Source of the DNA: JAXGPP01 sp964436865
Lineage (GTDB): Bacteria; Planctomycetota; Planctomycetia; Pirellulales; Thermoguttaceae
Length of the DNA stretch: 15,539 bases
Direction: 5' to 3'
Assembly (NCBI GenBank): GCA_964436865.1
Contig: CAYTFK010000159.1
Span: 1 to 15,539, forward strand
Positions within the stretch are counted from its first letter, which is position 1. The number at the start of each line of letters is the position of its first letter. Positions 1-7,098 of the stretch are shown here, piece by piece. The position numbers were made by a program, and so were the translations under genes. The notes under the pieces are model-generated. The model was not told where the DNA came from. It worked only from the letters and a program-made list of their open reading frames with translations, and ran no database searches.

Positions 1-69
1 TCGAGTGTAGCGGTAAGTCTTTGGCATAAAGGGGTTTCGCACCTGGGACGTCGACGTGAGTTTTCTACG

Positions 70-105
70 TCTTTTGGGTCGAGTGTTGAAGTTCGTAGAG
101 GGGTG
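70..105 (+). repeat. 36-bp dispersed repeat, left copy
   Basis: This stretch matches 15469-15504 in the same orientation with three mismatches, all in the first third. The last 24 bases (82-105 against 15481-15504) are identical. Both matches stop abruptly. The right copy is followed four bases later by a 7-bp tandem array; the left copy is not. Confidence 0.75.
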
Positions 106-310
106 CTCGATTAGGGTGGAAACTCGGGTAGGGGAGTGTGGGCTCGAAGGCTGTTGTGCGGGAACGGAAGACACAGACAGGATGCCCGTGCCACGTGAGG
201 GGGTAGAAGCCTGTGGTGCGGTGGGTGACCGTATCATGCGGTGCATCTATGGGAGTGTCATCGTTCAGGCAATATGCGACCGGGGCCGCGGTGAGGCGAC
301 TTTCTTCGAC

Positions 311-342
311 CACGAAAACACGAAAGTACGAAATCACGAAAG
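311..342 (+). repeat. 8-bp tandem repeat, four units
   Basis: Four consecutive octamers read CACGAAAA, CACGAAAG, TACGAAAT and CACGAAAG, consensus YACGAAAN. The conserved core is ACGAAA. No protein is encoded across it. Short-period arrays of this kind occur between genes in some bacterial lineages; their role is not known. Confidence 0.8.
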
Positions 343-446
343 GCGGTGCGCCAGTCGGTAGCGATTTACGTGCTCCTGAGTCCAAGGCAGGATCGGCGGA
401 GCTGGTATAGTATACACACGTATATGGCCACATGTCAATAGGAAAA

Positions 447-488
447 GCTTTCAGCTCTCAGCTCTCAGCTTTCAGCCTTTAGCGTTCA
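447..488 (+). repeat. 7-bp tandem repeat, six units
   Basis: Six consecutive heptamers read GCTTTCA, GCTCTCA, GCTCTCA, GCTTTCA, GCCTTTA and GCGTTCA, consensus GCTYTCA, with the last two units diverging. This resembles the short tandemly repeated repetitive (STRR) heptamers described in cyanobacteria, in period but not in sequence. A second 7-bp array with a different unit lies at 15509-15539. Confidence 0.8.
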
Positions 489-732
489 GATGCCAGGAGG
501 CTGAAAGCTGGTAGCGCGGCGCCGCGGGAGGAGGGACGTGGGCTGGTCGACGGCCGCCGAATTCGGACGCCATTGCTTATCTTGGAAAAACCCCGCTTGC
601 GGGATAGGATGATGGCGGCGGCAGAAGGGGTTTCGCCCAACCGATGTGGAGGGAGTTTCGGCGGCAGGCGCAGTGGGAGTTCGGACCAAGGAACCACTCA
701 CGGAACTCAGTAAAGCGTGAAGATGCGCGAAC

Positions 733-852
733 TACGACCCGGAGATCATTCCGCTGTTGGATGCGCCCGTCAACACGGCATATCAACGGGACCTGGAGAC
801 GGGCAAGTTCGTCGAGGTGGAGTTTCAGCCGCCGGAGGGAGAAGCCTCGTGA
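733..852 (+). pseudogene. Possible 3' remnant of a small protein gene
   Basis: One frame reads YDPEIIPLLDAPVNTAYQ and then continues to FVEVEFQPPEGEAS before TGA at 850-852. The residue mix is protein-like, unlike the overlapping frames. An in-frame TGA at 718-720 and the lack of an ATG leave no obvious start; an ATG at 723 is in another frame, so a small indel could have broken the gene. The last seven codons and the stop are supplied by the 138-bp hairpin element, whose first hairpin holds the stop codon in its loop. I do not recognise the family. It may be a fragment or chance. Confidence 0.3.
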
Positions 853-965
853 ACGAGGCTGATATGCCAAGAGGGGAGGGGAAGGTGCTTGAGCGGCTGA
901 GAACCCGGCATGAATGCCGGGCCGATGACCGCCTGCGGCGGAAGAACGGGCGTGAACGCCCGTCG
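828..965 (+). repeat. 138-bp hairpin element, copy A
   Basis: This block recurs at 2441-2578 with seven substitutions and no indels, and flanking similarity ends sharply on both sides. It contains three perfect 7-bp stems, each closed by the same TGAA loop: 843-860 (AGCCTCG/CGAGGCT), 904-921 (CCCGGCA/TGCCGGG) and 946-963 (ACGGGCG/CGCCCGT), plus a 5-bp stem with a TGC loop at 929-941. Stem sequences differ while the loop is constant. No tnp gene is nearby. It looks like a REP/MITE-type mobile or structural element. Confidence 0.8.
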
Positions 966-1020
966 GCAGCCTGAAGCGCCGCCACAGGCTGATGAGAACA
1001 GGACGGGCGGCGAACACTCA

Positions 1021-1040
1021 CACTTCGCGTTAGCGGAGTG
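1021..1040 (+). promoter_or_regulatory. Hairpin covering the ribosome binding site
   Basis: CACTTCGC (1021-1028) pairs with GCGGAGTG (1033-1040) through eight base pairs, one a G-U wobble, around a GTTA loop. The best Shine-Dalgarno candidate for the gene starting at 1049, GGAG at 1035-1038, sits inside the 3' arm. In RNA this could hide the ribosome binding site. No ligand or regulator is suggested by the sequence. Confidence 0.3.
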
Positions 1041-1048
1041 AAACAATC

Positions 1049-1537
1049 ATGGGCTTTGCATTCTATTACCAATCGACCGATGCGGTTGACAGCCGCAAAC
1101 TCGCGGCAATCGATACGGACTGCAGGCGACTCTGCGAGGGGCGCACGTGGCTGAGTTGCGAGCCCGTGCATTTTGGCGATGTTGACGGCCATATGTGGGG
1201 TGGCAGCAAGCCGAACTACATGCCGCATCCGGATGATGTCGCCGATGCCGCACTTCAAGGCTTGCCGGATGGCACGATCCAGGATGCCCTGAATATCCTC
1301 TGCCAACTGTCGCGCGATCATGGGGTCGACTGGGAGACCACCCACGATGAGGCCGACGGCCCAATAGGTTTTATCCGCAACGGCCATGCGGATTACGAAG
1401 TCGTTACTCAGCTCGAGCAGTTTGCCAGCCTTGTCGATGTTCTTGAAGAGTATCGCGAGGAGTTCTGGCAGGACCTGGCGGACGAGGAGGAGGATGACGG
1501 ACCGAACATGCGGCCACCTGAAGCCGAGGAAAGCTGA
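1049..1537 (+). CDS. Conserved-looking hypothetical protein, 162 aa
   Basis: A 162-residue soluble protein with no signal peptide and no membrane segment. It opens MGFAFYYQST and has a Cys/Trp-containing motif GRTWLSCEPVHF at about residues 31-42, then a GGSKPNYMPHPDD stretch; three cysteines lie in the first 40 residues. The tail from about residue 140 is acidic (DLADEEEDD). The pattern resembles hypothetical proteins I associate with planctomycetes, but I can assign no domain or reaction. The ATG at 1049 is the natural start, with GGAG ten bases upstream inside a hairpin. Both flanks are repeat-rich and the next genes are a broken membrane protein and an RraB-like protein, so context gives no functional clue. 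Confidence 0.75.
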   Translation: MGFAFYYQSTDAVDSRKLAAIDTDCRRLCEGRTWLSCEPVHFGDVDGHMWGGSKPNYMPHPDDVADAALQGLPDGTIQDALNILCQLSRDHGVDWETTHDEADGPIGFIRNGHADYEVVTQLEQFASLVDVLEEYREEFWQDLADEEEDDGPNMRPPEAEES

Positions 1538-1651
1538 TGCGATGGCAGCCAGGCCCGCTGGGCAGGACGCGAGTTGGGAAAACGCCGGGACGTGAAGTCG
1601 AATTACAGTATAGGAGACGCTTGGCGAGTCAGATGGAGTAAACGGAACCCG

Positions 1652-1911
1652 ATGCCGAGTCGTCTCCCCGAGGACTCCGCTGGTATCAGTTCAGGCTGCG
1701 GACGGTCCTCCTGCTGGTATTGCTGGCGAGCTTCGGATTGAGCGCGCTGGCCGTATGGTGGGAGAAGATGGAAGAGGCGAGGAAGCGGAACACGGAACTG
1801 GTGGAGGAGATCAAGAGGGACATTGTCGAGGCAGAGGCGGAGTGGAGGCCGATCCTGGCGTCACGGGCGATTGAACTGGAACAGCGAAGCTGGTGCGCGG
1901 CGAGTTGTTGA
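1652..1911 (+). pseudogene. Frameshifted small membrane-anchored protein
   Basis: From 1681 one frame reads RWYQFRLRTVLLLVLL, followed by a hydrophobic run to about 1758 and then a charged, helix-prone segment (EKMEEARKRNTELVEEIKRD) ending at TAG/TGA-type termination at 1909-1911. The Trp/Phe-Arg-Leu-Arg-Thr motif before a single membrane helix is a common N-terminal signature of planctomycete proteins. No start codon exists in this frame between the stop at 1639 and residue Trp at 1681. An ATG at 1652 (MPSRLP) is one frame away, so a single indel near 1670-1680 probably broke the gene. The C-terminus (WCAASC) also looks out of frame. An alternative is an internal ATG or TTG start near 1720, which would give a 63-residue protein lacking the signature. 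Confidence 0.45.
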
Positions 1912-1939
1912 CGTTGGCAGCAACATACCTTGGAGGACT

Positions 1940-2254
1940 ATGGCGGTGGCGGACAAACATACGGTCGCGTCAGACGTGCTTCGGGAGTATGCTGTTGATC
2001 TGAGCATACCGCATGAGGTCGAGTTCACCATCGTGGCGCCCGAGCCGATTGACAGCGACGTGGTGGCGGCATTTCTGGAGAAGAACGGCTTCGCCTACTC
2101 GGTGGTCCACCTCGACCACCTCTTCATGGCCGAATTGACCAGGACGATGATCATCACGGAAGCCAATGGCCGGCCGTTATCGGAGTCGACCGAGCGCCTT
2201 AGCATTGAGAATGGCTGGGATTATGAGGGATGGGGAGCCTCATCGTACAAGTAG
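1940..2254 (+). CDS. RraB-like protein (ribonuclease E inhibitor B family)
   Basis: A 104-residue soluble protein. Residues 13-50 read LREYAVDLSIPHEVEF followed by an alternating strand and helix pattern, and residues 91-99 read NGWDYEGWG; a dLs.PH.v.f start and a closing G.YDGWG-like motif are characteristic of the RraB domain (PF06877). In Escherichia coli RraB binds RNase E and slows mRNA decay; whether that role applies here is unknown. ATG at 1940 is chosen because GGAGG lies at 1932-1936, although the three-base spacing is short. The frame is open back to 1823, but those extra residues are Arg-rich and overlap the preceding remnant. RraB-like domains also occur in stand-alone proteins of unknown role. 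Confidence 0.6.
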   Translation: MAVADKHTVASDVLREYAVDLSIPHEVEFTIVAPEPIDSDVVAAFLEKNGFAYSVVHLDHLFMAELTRTMIITEANGRPLSESTERLSIENGWDYEGWGASSYK

Positions 2255-2879
2255 TCCCGCTACGAAGAAGTGTCAACACGGCGTGGTTGCCGCGCCTCGC
2301 TCCAAGAGGTCATGCTGCGCAAGTTATGCCATCGGGGGACGCACCGATGTGCGGCGCGGAGCGTCGCGCCACGCTGACCTGATCGAGCGAAAGTACAATC
2401 GCAGTGCGGACTCGCGAGCAGTCGCCAATAGAGCCTCAAGGCCGCCGGAGGGAGAAGCCTCGTGAACGAGGCTGATATGACAAGAGGTGAGGGGAGGGTA
2501 CTTGAGCGGCTGAGGATCCGGCATGAATGCGGGGCCGATGACCGCCTGCGGCGGAAGAACGGGCGTGAACGCCCGTCGACGGGTTGGGGCGCGAGGAAAG
2601 GACAAACGCCGTAATGACGGCTCTTGTGGTGCGGAAGGAGACGGCGGGGACGGAGAGACGTCCCGCCGCGCGCCGCCGCTGCCCGGCCAAATGCGCGCGG
2701 CTGATCGCCTGGATGCTTTCGTATAATTGGGGGCCGCTTGACAGGCACTGCTACTATTATCTGCTGACGTCGATATTGAACGGGCGGTGAAGGGGGACGG
2801 GGCGAGGTATGTGGCGTGAACGGCCGCGTGAGCGTTCGCTTTCCATGGAAGCACCGATCGTGGGCCCTCTCGATGGGGA
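2255..2879. other. Intergenic region with repeat and possible promoter signals
   Basis: I find no convincing gene in this 625-bp gap. It holds the second copy of the 138-bp hairpin element (2441-2578). Further right are a TATAAT (2722-2727) without a good -35 box and a consensus TTGACA (2738-2743) without a well-spaced -10 box. Either could belong to the promoter of the U32-family gene at 2880, but neither forms a complete pair, so I do not annotate a promoter. Short frames ending around 2465 and 2931 look like shadows. Confidence 0.6.
2441..2578 (+). repeat. 138-bp hairpin element, copy B
   Basis: The direct repeat of 828-965, offset by 1613 bases, with seven substitutions. Hairpins 1 (2456-2473), 3 (2542-2554) and 4 (2559-2576) are intact. 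The second hairpin (2517-2534) has a C-to-T change in the left arm and a C-to-G change in the right arm, leaving one mismatch and one G-T pair, so it appears to be decaying. As in copy A, one frame enters the element as PPEGEAS and stops in the first TGAA loop. Confidence 0.8.
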
Positions 2880-5435
2880 GTGGGAAGTAGTTTGACCGAC
2901 GCGCGGCGGCAGGAAGATGCATCGTTCCCACCCAAGCCGGCGACGACCGGCCGTGTCGCCGGTCCGGAATTGCTTGCGCCGGCGGGCGACCGCGACTGCG
3001 TCCGAGCGGCGATGGAAAACGGGGCCGATGCGGTCTATTTCGGCCTGCAGTCGGGGTTCAACGCCCGGGCGAGGGCGGCCAACTTCGCCCTGGAGGAGCT
3101 GCCGGAGTTGATGGAGTGCCTCCATCGCCGGCAGGTGCAGGGCTATGTCACGGTCAACACGCTGGCGTTTCCCAGCGAACTGCCGGAGACGGAGACGATC
3201 ATCCGCCGGTTGGCCGAGGCGGGAGTTGACGCGATCCTGGTGCAGGATTTCGGGGTGGCGCGGCTCGCACGGGCTGTCTCGCCCGATCTGGCGCTGCATG
3301 CTTCCACGCAGATGACGCTGACCAGCGCCGAGACGATCCGAGTGGCCGAATCGCTCGGCATCCAGCGCGTGGTGCTTGCCCGGGAGTTGTCGCTGGACGA
3401 GATTGCGAAAATCGCCGGGCGGACGTCGGTCGAGCTCGAGGTATTCGTCCACGGGGCGTTGTGCGTCGCCTACGGGGGGCAGTGCCTGACGAGCGAATCG
3501 CTTGGCGGCCGCAGCGCCAACCGCGGGCAGTGCGCGCAGGCCTGCCGACTGCCGTACGAACTGGTGTGCGACGACCAGGATGTCGAGTTGGGCGATGTCC
3601 GCTACCTGCTCAGCCCGCAGGACCTGGCGGCCTACGACCTGGTGCCGCGGCTGGTCGAATTGGGGATTCGCGCGCTGAAGATCGAGGGGCGATTGAAGAC
3701 GCCCGAGTATGTCGCCAACATCACCCGGCACTATCGCCAGGCGATCGACGGCGCGGTGGCGGGCCACCCGGTGGAGTTCACACCGCGCGAGGTCGAGGAG
3801 ATGGAGCTCTCGTTTTCGCGCGGGTTCTCGCACGGATGGCTGGGAGGTAACAACCATAAAGTCCTCGTGCCGGGGCTCAGCTCGGCCAAGCGGGGCGTGC
3901 TCGTCGGCCGGATCGAGAGGGTGGCGCGCGATCGGGTGGCCGTGGCGCTCGAGCGGCGGGTGCGGCGGGGCGACGGGCTGGTATTTGAAGGGAACCGGGC
4001 CGAGGGGCAGGAGACGGGGGGCCGGATCTTCGAGATCTTCTGCCAGGGCCAGGCGTTGACTGAGGCGGAGCGCGGCACGGTCGAGCTGGCCTTCATGCGC
4101 GGCGCGATCGATTTCAGCCTGTTGCGGCCCGGCTTGCAGGTGTGGAAGACCGACGATCCACAACTGACCCAGCGGCTGCGGAAGACTTTCGACGGCGACG
4201 GGCAGAGGCGCGTTGCGGTTGCCTTGTCGGTGTGGGCTGAAGTCGGCCGGCCGCTGGCGGTCGAGGCCCGCGCCGGGCGGGCGTTCTGCCGCGTCGAGTC
4301 GCCGGTGCCGCTGGAGGCGGCGGTCAAGCATCGAATCACCGCCGACGTGCTGCGAGCGCAGTTAGGGCGGTTGGGAGGCACCGGCTACGAGTTGCAGAGC
4401 CTGGATGCCCACATCACGGGCGCGCCGATGATCCCGTTGAGCGTGTTGGGCAAAGTTCGCCATGCGATGGTGGCCGCAATGGATGCGGCGCTGGCGGCGC
4501 GGCCGCCTCGCCGGATCGCCGACAGGTCGGTTTTGCCGGAACTGCGACCGGCGCCAGAGGCCGCGACGGGCGAGCCGATGCTGCACGTTCTCTGCCGGTC
4601 GCTGGGCCAGCTCCGGAGCGCGCTGGAGTCGGACGTGCGGAGCGTGATCGCCGATTTCGCCGACATTCGCCAGTATGGAGAGGCAACGGCCGCTGCGCAC
4701 GCTGCCGAGGCGGAGATCCTGCTGGCCACGCCACGAATCCACAAACCGGGCGAGACGGGGCTGCTGCGGGCGATGGCAAAGCACGGCGCCGACGGCTGGC
4801 TGGTGCGGAACCTGGCCGGGGCCGATTTCTGCCGCCAGGAGAGCATCGCATGGATTGCCGATTTCTCGCTCAATGCCGCGAACGAGTTGTCGGCCGCCTG
4901 GCTGCGGGAACTGGGCGCCCGGCGGATTACGGTCTCTTACGATCTCAACCGGGATCAGATCCTGGACCTCGTCTCGGCGGTGCCGCGCGGTTGGCTGGAA
5001 GTGGTCATCCACCAGCACATGCCGATGTTCCACATGGAGCACTGCGTCTTCTGCGCGGTCCTTTCATCCGGCACGAACCATACGAATTGCGGCCGGCCCT
5101 GCGACCGGCACGCGGTGCGGTTACGGGACCGGCTGGGGATGGAGCACCCGCTCACGGCCGACGTCGGCTGCCGCAATACGCTCTTCAACGCCACACCGCA
5201 GAGCGCCGCCGAGGTCGTGCCGGCACTGTTGGCAGAAAGGGTTCGGCACTACCGTATAGAGTTGCTGGACGACAGGAACCGCGCCGAAGCTGGTAACGTG
5301 ATCAGACTTTACCGCCTCCTGCTGTCGGGAGAGTTGAGCGGAAAGGATGTGTGGACGCGGCTCCGGGCGGCCAATCGCCTGGGAGTGACGCGAGGTACCT
5401 TGGAAGAGCGCCGCAATCCGCTGGCCATTCTCTAA
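2880..5435 (+). CDS. U32 family protein, large two-part form (probable Fe-S protein)
   Basis: An 851-residue cytoplasmic protein. The U32 signature starts with PELLAPAGD at about residues 29-37 and continues with HASTQMTLTSAE (140-151), VVLARELSLDEI (164-175) and FVHGALCVAYGGQC (189-202). Cysteines at 195, 202, 218 and 222 lie in the region that ligates a 4Fe-4S cluster in UbiU/UbiV and is conserved in RlhA. The middle (about 330-540) resembles the C-terminal U32/DUF3656 part, and a second Cys/His-rich segment lies at 711-764 (HCVFC, NCGRPC). Characterised relatives hydroxylate 23S rRNA (RlhA) or ubiquinone; the older label is collagenase-like peptidase. I cannot choose the substrate. GTG at 2880 has a G-rich upstream run; TTG at 2892 is an alternative. 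The stop is 10 to 28 bases before rdgB, so they are probably cotranscribed. Confidence 0.88.
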   Translation: MGSSLTDARRQEDASFPPKPATTGRVAGPELLAPAGDRDCVRAAMENGADAVYFGLQSGFNARARAANFALEELPELMECLHRRQVQGYVTVNTLAFPSELPETETIIRRLAEAGVDAILVQDFGVARLARAVSPDLALHASTQMTLTSAETIRVAESLGIQRVVLARELSLDEIAKIAGRTSVELEVFVHGALCVAYGGQCLTSESLGGRSANRGQCAQACRLPYELVCDDQDVELGDVRYLLSPQDLAAYDLVPRLVELGIRALKIEGRLKTPEYVANITRHYRQAIDGAVAGHPVEFTPREVEEMELSFSRGFSHGWLGGNNHKVLVPGLSSAKRGVLVGRIERVARDRVAVALERRVRRGDGLVFEGNRAEGQETGGRIFEIFCQGQALTEAERGTVELAFMRGAIDFSLLRPGLQVWKTDDPQLTQRLRKTFDGDGQRRVAVALSVWAEVGRPLAVEARAGRAFCRVESPVPLEAAVKHRITADVLRAQLGRLGGTGYELQSLDAHITGAPMIPLSVLGKVRHAMVAAMDAALAARPPRRIADRSVLPELRPAPEAATGEPMLHVLCRSLGQLRSALESDVRSVIADFADIRQYGEATAAAHAAEAEILLATPRIHKPGETGLLRAMAKHGADGWLVRNLAGADFCRQESIAWIADFSLNAANELSAAWLRELGARRITVSYDLNRDQILDLVSAVPRGWLEVVIHQHMPMFHMEHCVFCAVLSSGTNHTNCGRPCDRHAVRLRDRLGMEHPLTADVGCRNTLFNATPQSAAEVVPALLAERVRHYRIELLDDRNRAEAGNVIRLYRLLLSGELSGKDVWTRLRAANRLGVTRGTLEERRNPLAIL

Positions 5436-5463
5436 GAGCACACCCGTGCGACAACTTCAGACC

Positions 5464-6081
5464 ATGCCAACACTGATACTGGGCACTGCCAATCGGAAGA
5501 AGGGGCTTGAGCTGGCCGGCCTGTTCGACGGGCTGGGGCTCGAGATACTGACACTGGCCGAAGTACCATCTCCGCAGACGATCGAGGAATCAGGGTCGAC
5601 GTTTGCCGAGAATGCCCGTCTGAAGGCGACGCAGCAGGCGGTCCATCTCAGACGGTGGGTGCTCGCGGACGACAGCGGCCTGGCGGTCGATGCGTTGGGG
5701 GGTGCGCCGGGGGTCCATTCGGCCCGCTATGCGGGTGAAACGGCAAGCGACGAGGACAACCGTCGTCGGCTGCTGACGGAACTGGCCGAGGTGCGGGCGG
5801 AGCGACGGAGCGCGCATTTCGTCTGCTGGCTGACACTGGCCGATCCATCAGGGCAGATTCGGGCTGAGAGCGAGGGCCGCTGCAATGGCTGGATCGTGGC
5901 GGAAGAGCGAGGTCAAGGGGGCTTCGGCTACGATCCGCTGTTCGAGGTTCGCGAATATCATCGCACTTTCGGCGAGTTGGGCGGGGTCGCCAAATCGGCG
6001 CTCAGTCACCGTGCCCGAGCAGTCGGGCAGATACTGCCGGAATTGCGGCGGCTCGTCGGCACGGGCGAGTGGAACGGGTGA
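5464..6081 (+). CDS. rdgB: RdgB/HAM1 non-canonical purine NTP pyrophosphatase
   Basis: A 205-residue protein, close to the usual 190-205. It hydrolyses dITP, dXTP and ITP to monophosphates and pyrophosphate, keeping deaminated purines out of DNA and RNA. Family motifs are all present in order: GTANRKK (7-13), TFAENARLKA (46-55), LADDSGLAVDALGG (67-80) with the catalytic Asp pair at 69-70, PGVHSARYAGE (82-92), GGFGYDPLF (152-160) and SHRARA (181-186). ATG at 5464 is chosen because the protein then opens with the usual short strand; GTG at 5446 would add six residues (MRQLQT) and lies 10 bases behind the upstream stop, so it is a real alternative. Neither has a strong Shine-Dalgarno. It probably shares a transcript with the U32 gene. 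Confidence 0.93.
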   Translation: MPTLILGTANRKKGLELAGLFDGLGLEILTLAEVPSPQTIEESGSTFAENARLKATQQAVHLRRWVLADDSGLAVDALGGAPGVHSARYAGETASDEDNRRRLLTELAEVRAERRSAHFVCWLTLADPSGQIRAESEGRCNGWIVAEERGQGGFGYDPLFEVREYHRTFGELGGVAKSALSHRARAVGQILPELRRLVGTGEWNG

Positions 6082-6215
6082 GTGCCGTATTTTGCTGGTA
6101 TTCGTGAGCCTGCCAACGGGAATTGCGGCAGCACGCGCTGCGGCGACCCCTCTAGTGGACGGAAGGCTTTTGATGACCTATGTTTGCGCAGCCGGGTGAT
6201 GTCTGGCCGGCGGCG

Positions 6216-6224
6216 TGTTATAAT
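6216..6224 (+). promoter_or_regulatory. Extended -10 promoter before the hydrolase gene
   Basis: The sequence TGTTATAAT is a perfect TATAAT box preceded by the TG of an extended -10 element. No good -35 box lies 16-18 bases upstream, which is normal for extended -10 promoters. Transcription would start near 6231, giving a leader of roughly 45 bases to the ATG at 6277. Confidence 0.5.
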
Positions 6225-6276
6225 GCGCAAAGTCCCTACCCTCCGATAAGTGCTTCCCTTATCCATTGAGGTCTGC

Positions 6277-7068
6277 ATGTCGATATGCGAAACGGTTCGC
6301 TACCTGGAAGCCGGGCGCGGCGAACAACCGGTTATTCTTCTCCACGGGTTATTTGGCCGCCCCGAGAACTGGCACTCGATCATTGAGCGGCTGGCGGACG
6401 ACTACCGCTTTTATGCCGTCCAGTTCCCGATCAATCCTGATCCGAGCCGACGATACAACGATTTCTGCACGGTCGAGCAACTGACGGACTTCGTCGAGGT
6501 GTTTTTTGCCGAAACCGGACTGGAGCGGGCGGCACTGTGCGGCAACTCGCTGGGTGGCCAGATTGCCATCGAGTTTGCGCTCCGCCACCCGCACGCAGTG
6601 AGCCACCTTGTGCTGACGGGCAGCGCGGGCCTGTTCGAGCGGAGCGTCAATAGCGGAGGCAAACTGCGCGCCACCCGGGAAAAAGTCCGCGAGCGGGCGG
6701 CGGAGGTCTTCTACGATCCGCGTCACGTCACCGAGGCAATGGTTGACGAACTATACGAGATGGTGACAGACCGAGCCTATGCGCGGTACCTCGTTCGGGT
6801 TGCCAAGGCGACTCGCGACCGGTCGGTCAAGGAACACCTTGACCGTTTGAACGTGCCGACGCTGATCATCTGGGGAAAGAACGACTGCGTGACGCCGCCA
6901 TTTGTAGCGGAAGAGTTCCGCCAACACATTTCGGGCGCCGAACTGGCATTTCTCGACGAGTGCGGGCACTCGCCGCCCATCGAACAGCCCGAGCAATTCA
7001 GCCGGATCATGCACGACTTCCTCTGCCGCAACGGGCGGCGACCGTACCGGCCCGGCAAGCCGCGGTAG
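6277..7068 (+). CDS. Alpha/beta hydrolase fold protein
   Basis: A 263-residue cytoplasmic hydrolase. The oxyanion-hole motif LLHGLFG is at 21-27, the nucleophile elbow GNSLGG at 89-94 puts the catalytic Ser at 91, the acid is Asp203 in WGKNDCVTPP, and His231 lies in ECGHSPPIEQPEQF. A cap region of mostly helices lies between about 120 and 185. The full triad implies an active serine hydrolase, in the MhpC/BioH-like part of the superfamily, but the substrate cannot be read from sequence. ATG at 6277 is chosen because GAGG lies six bases upstream; the frame extends to a GTG at 6250 without support. It stands alone, with its own extended -10 element, and its neighbours do not define a pathway. 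Confidence 0.88.
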   Translation: MSICETVRYLEAGRGEQPVILLHGLFGRPENWHSIIERLADDYRFYAVQFPINPDPSRRYNDFCTVEQLTDFVEVFFAETGLERAALCGNSLGGQIAIEFALRHPHAVSHLVLTGSAGLFERSVNSGGKLRATREKVRERAAEVFYDPRHVTEAMVDELYEMVTDRAYARYLVRVAKATRDRSVKEHLDRLNVPTLIIWGKNDCVTPPFVAEEFRQHISGAELAFLDECGHSPPIEQPEQFSRIMHDFLCRNGRRPYRPGKPR

Positions 7069-7098
7069 CCGTCGCGGCCCGGCAAGGAGTGTTGGGCG

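Larger units (their letters stand above)
1..1048. other. Gene-poor, repeat-rich region
   Basis: I find no convincing complete protein here; the open frames are short, overlap on both strands and have no recognisable family motifs. The stretch holds one copy of a 36-bp dispersed repeat (70-105), an 8-bp tandem array (311-342), a perfect 11-bp palindrome GTATAGTATAC (405-415), a 7-bp tandem array (447-488), a possible 3' gene remnant (733-852), the first copy of a 138-bp hairpin element (828-965) and two more hairpins (967-991 and 1021-1040). It looks like accumulated intergenic repeat sequence, not a decayed operon. Confidence 0.7.

Noticed and set aside
70..488. CRISPR array from the short repeats at the left edge
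   Set aside because: Repeat units are 7 or 8 bp with no spacers, and no cas gene is present.
586..604. Minus-strand hairpin CCCGCAAGCGGG followed by five T, like an intrinsic terminator
   Set aside because: The stem has only four pairs around a CAAG loop and no minus-strand gene lies to its right within reach, so it has nothing obvious to terminate.
2722..2760. TATAAT at 2722 and TTGACA at 2738 as a promoter for the U32 gene
   Set aside because: The two boxes are in the wrong order, and neither has a well-spaced partner; no complete promoter can be built from them.
2757..4381. Long minus-strand frames opposite the U32 gene
   Set aside because: They have the Arg/Pro/His-rich composition expected of antisense frames in high-GC DNA and no family motifs, while the plus strand encodes a well-conserved protein.
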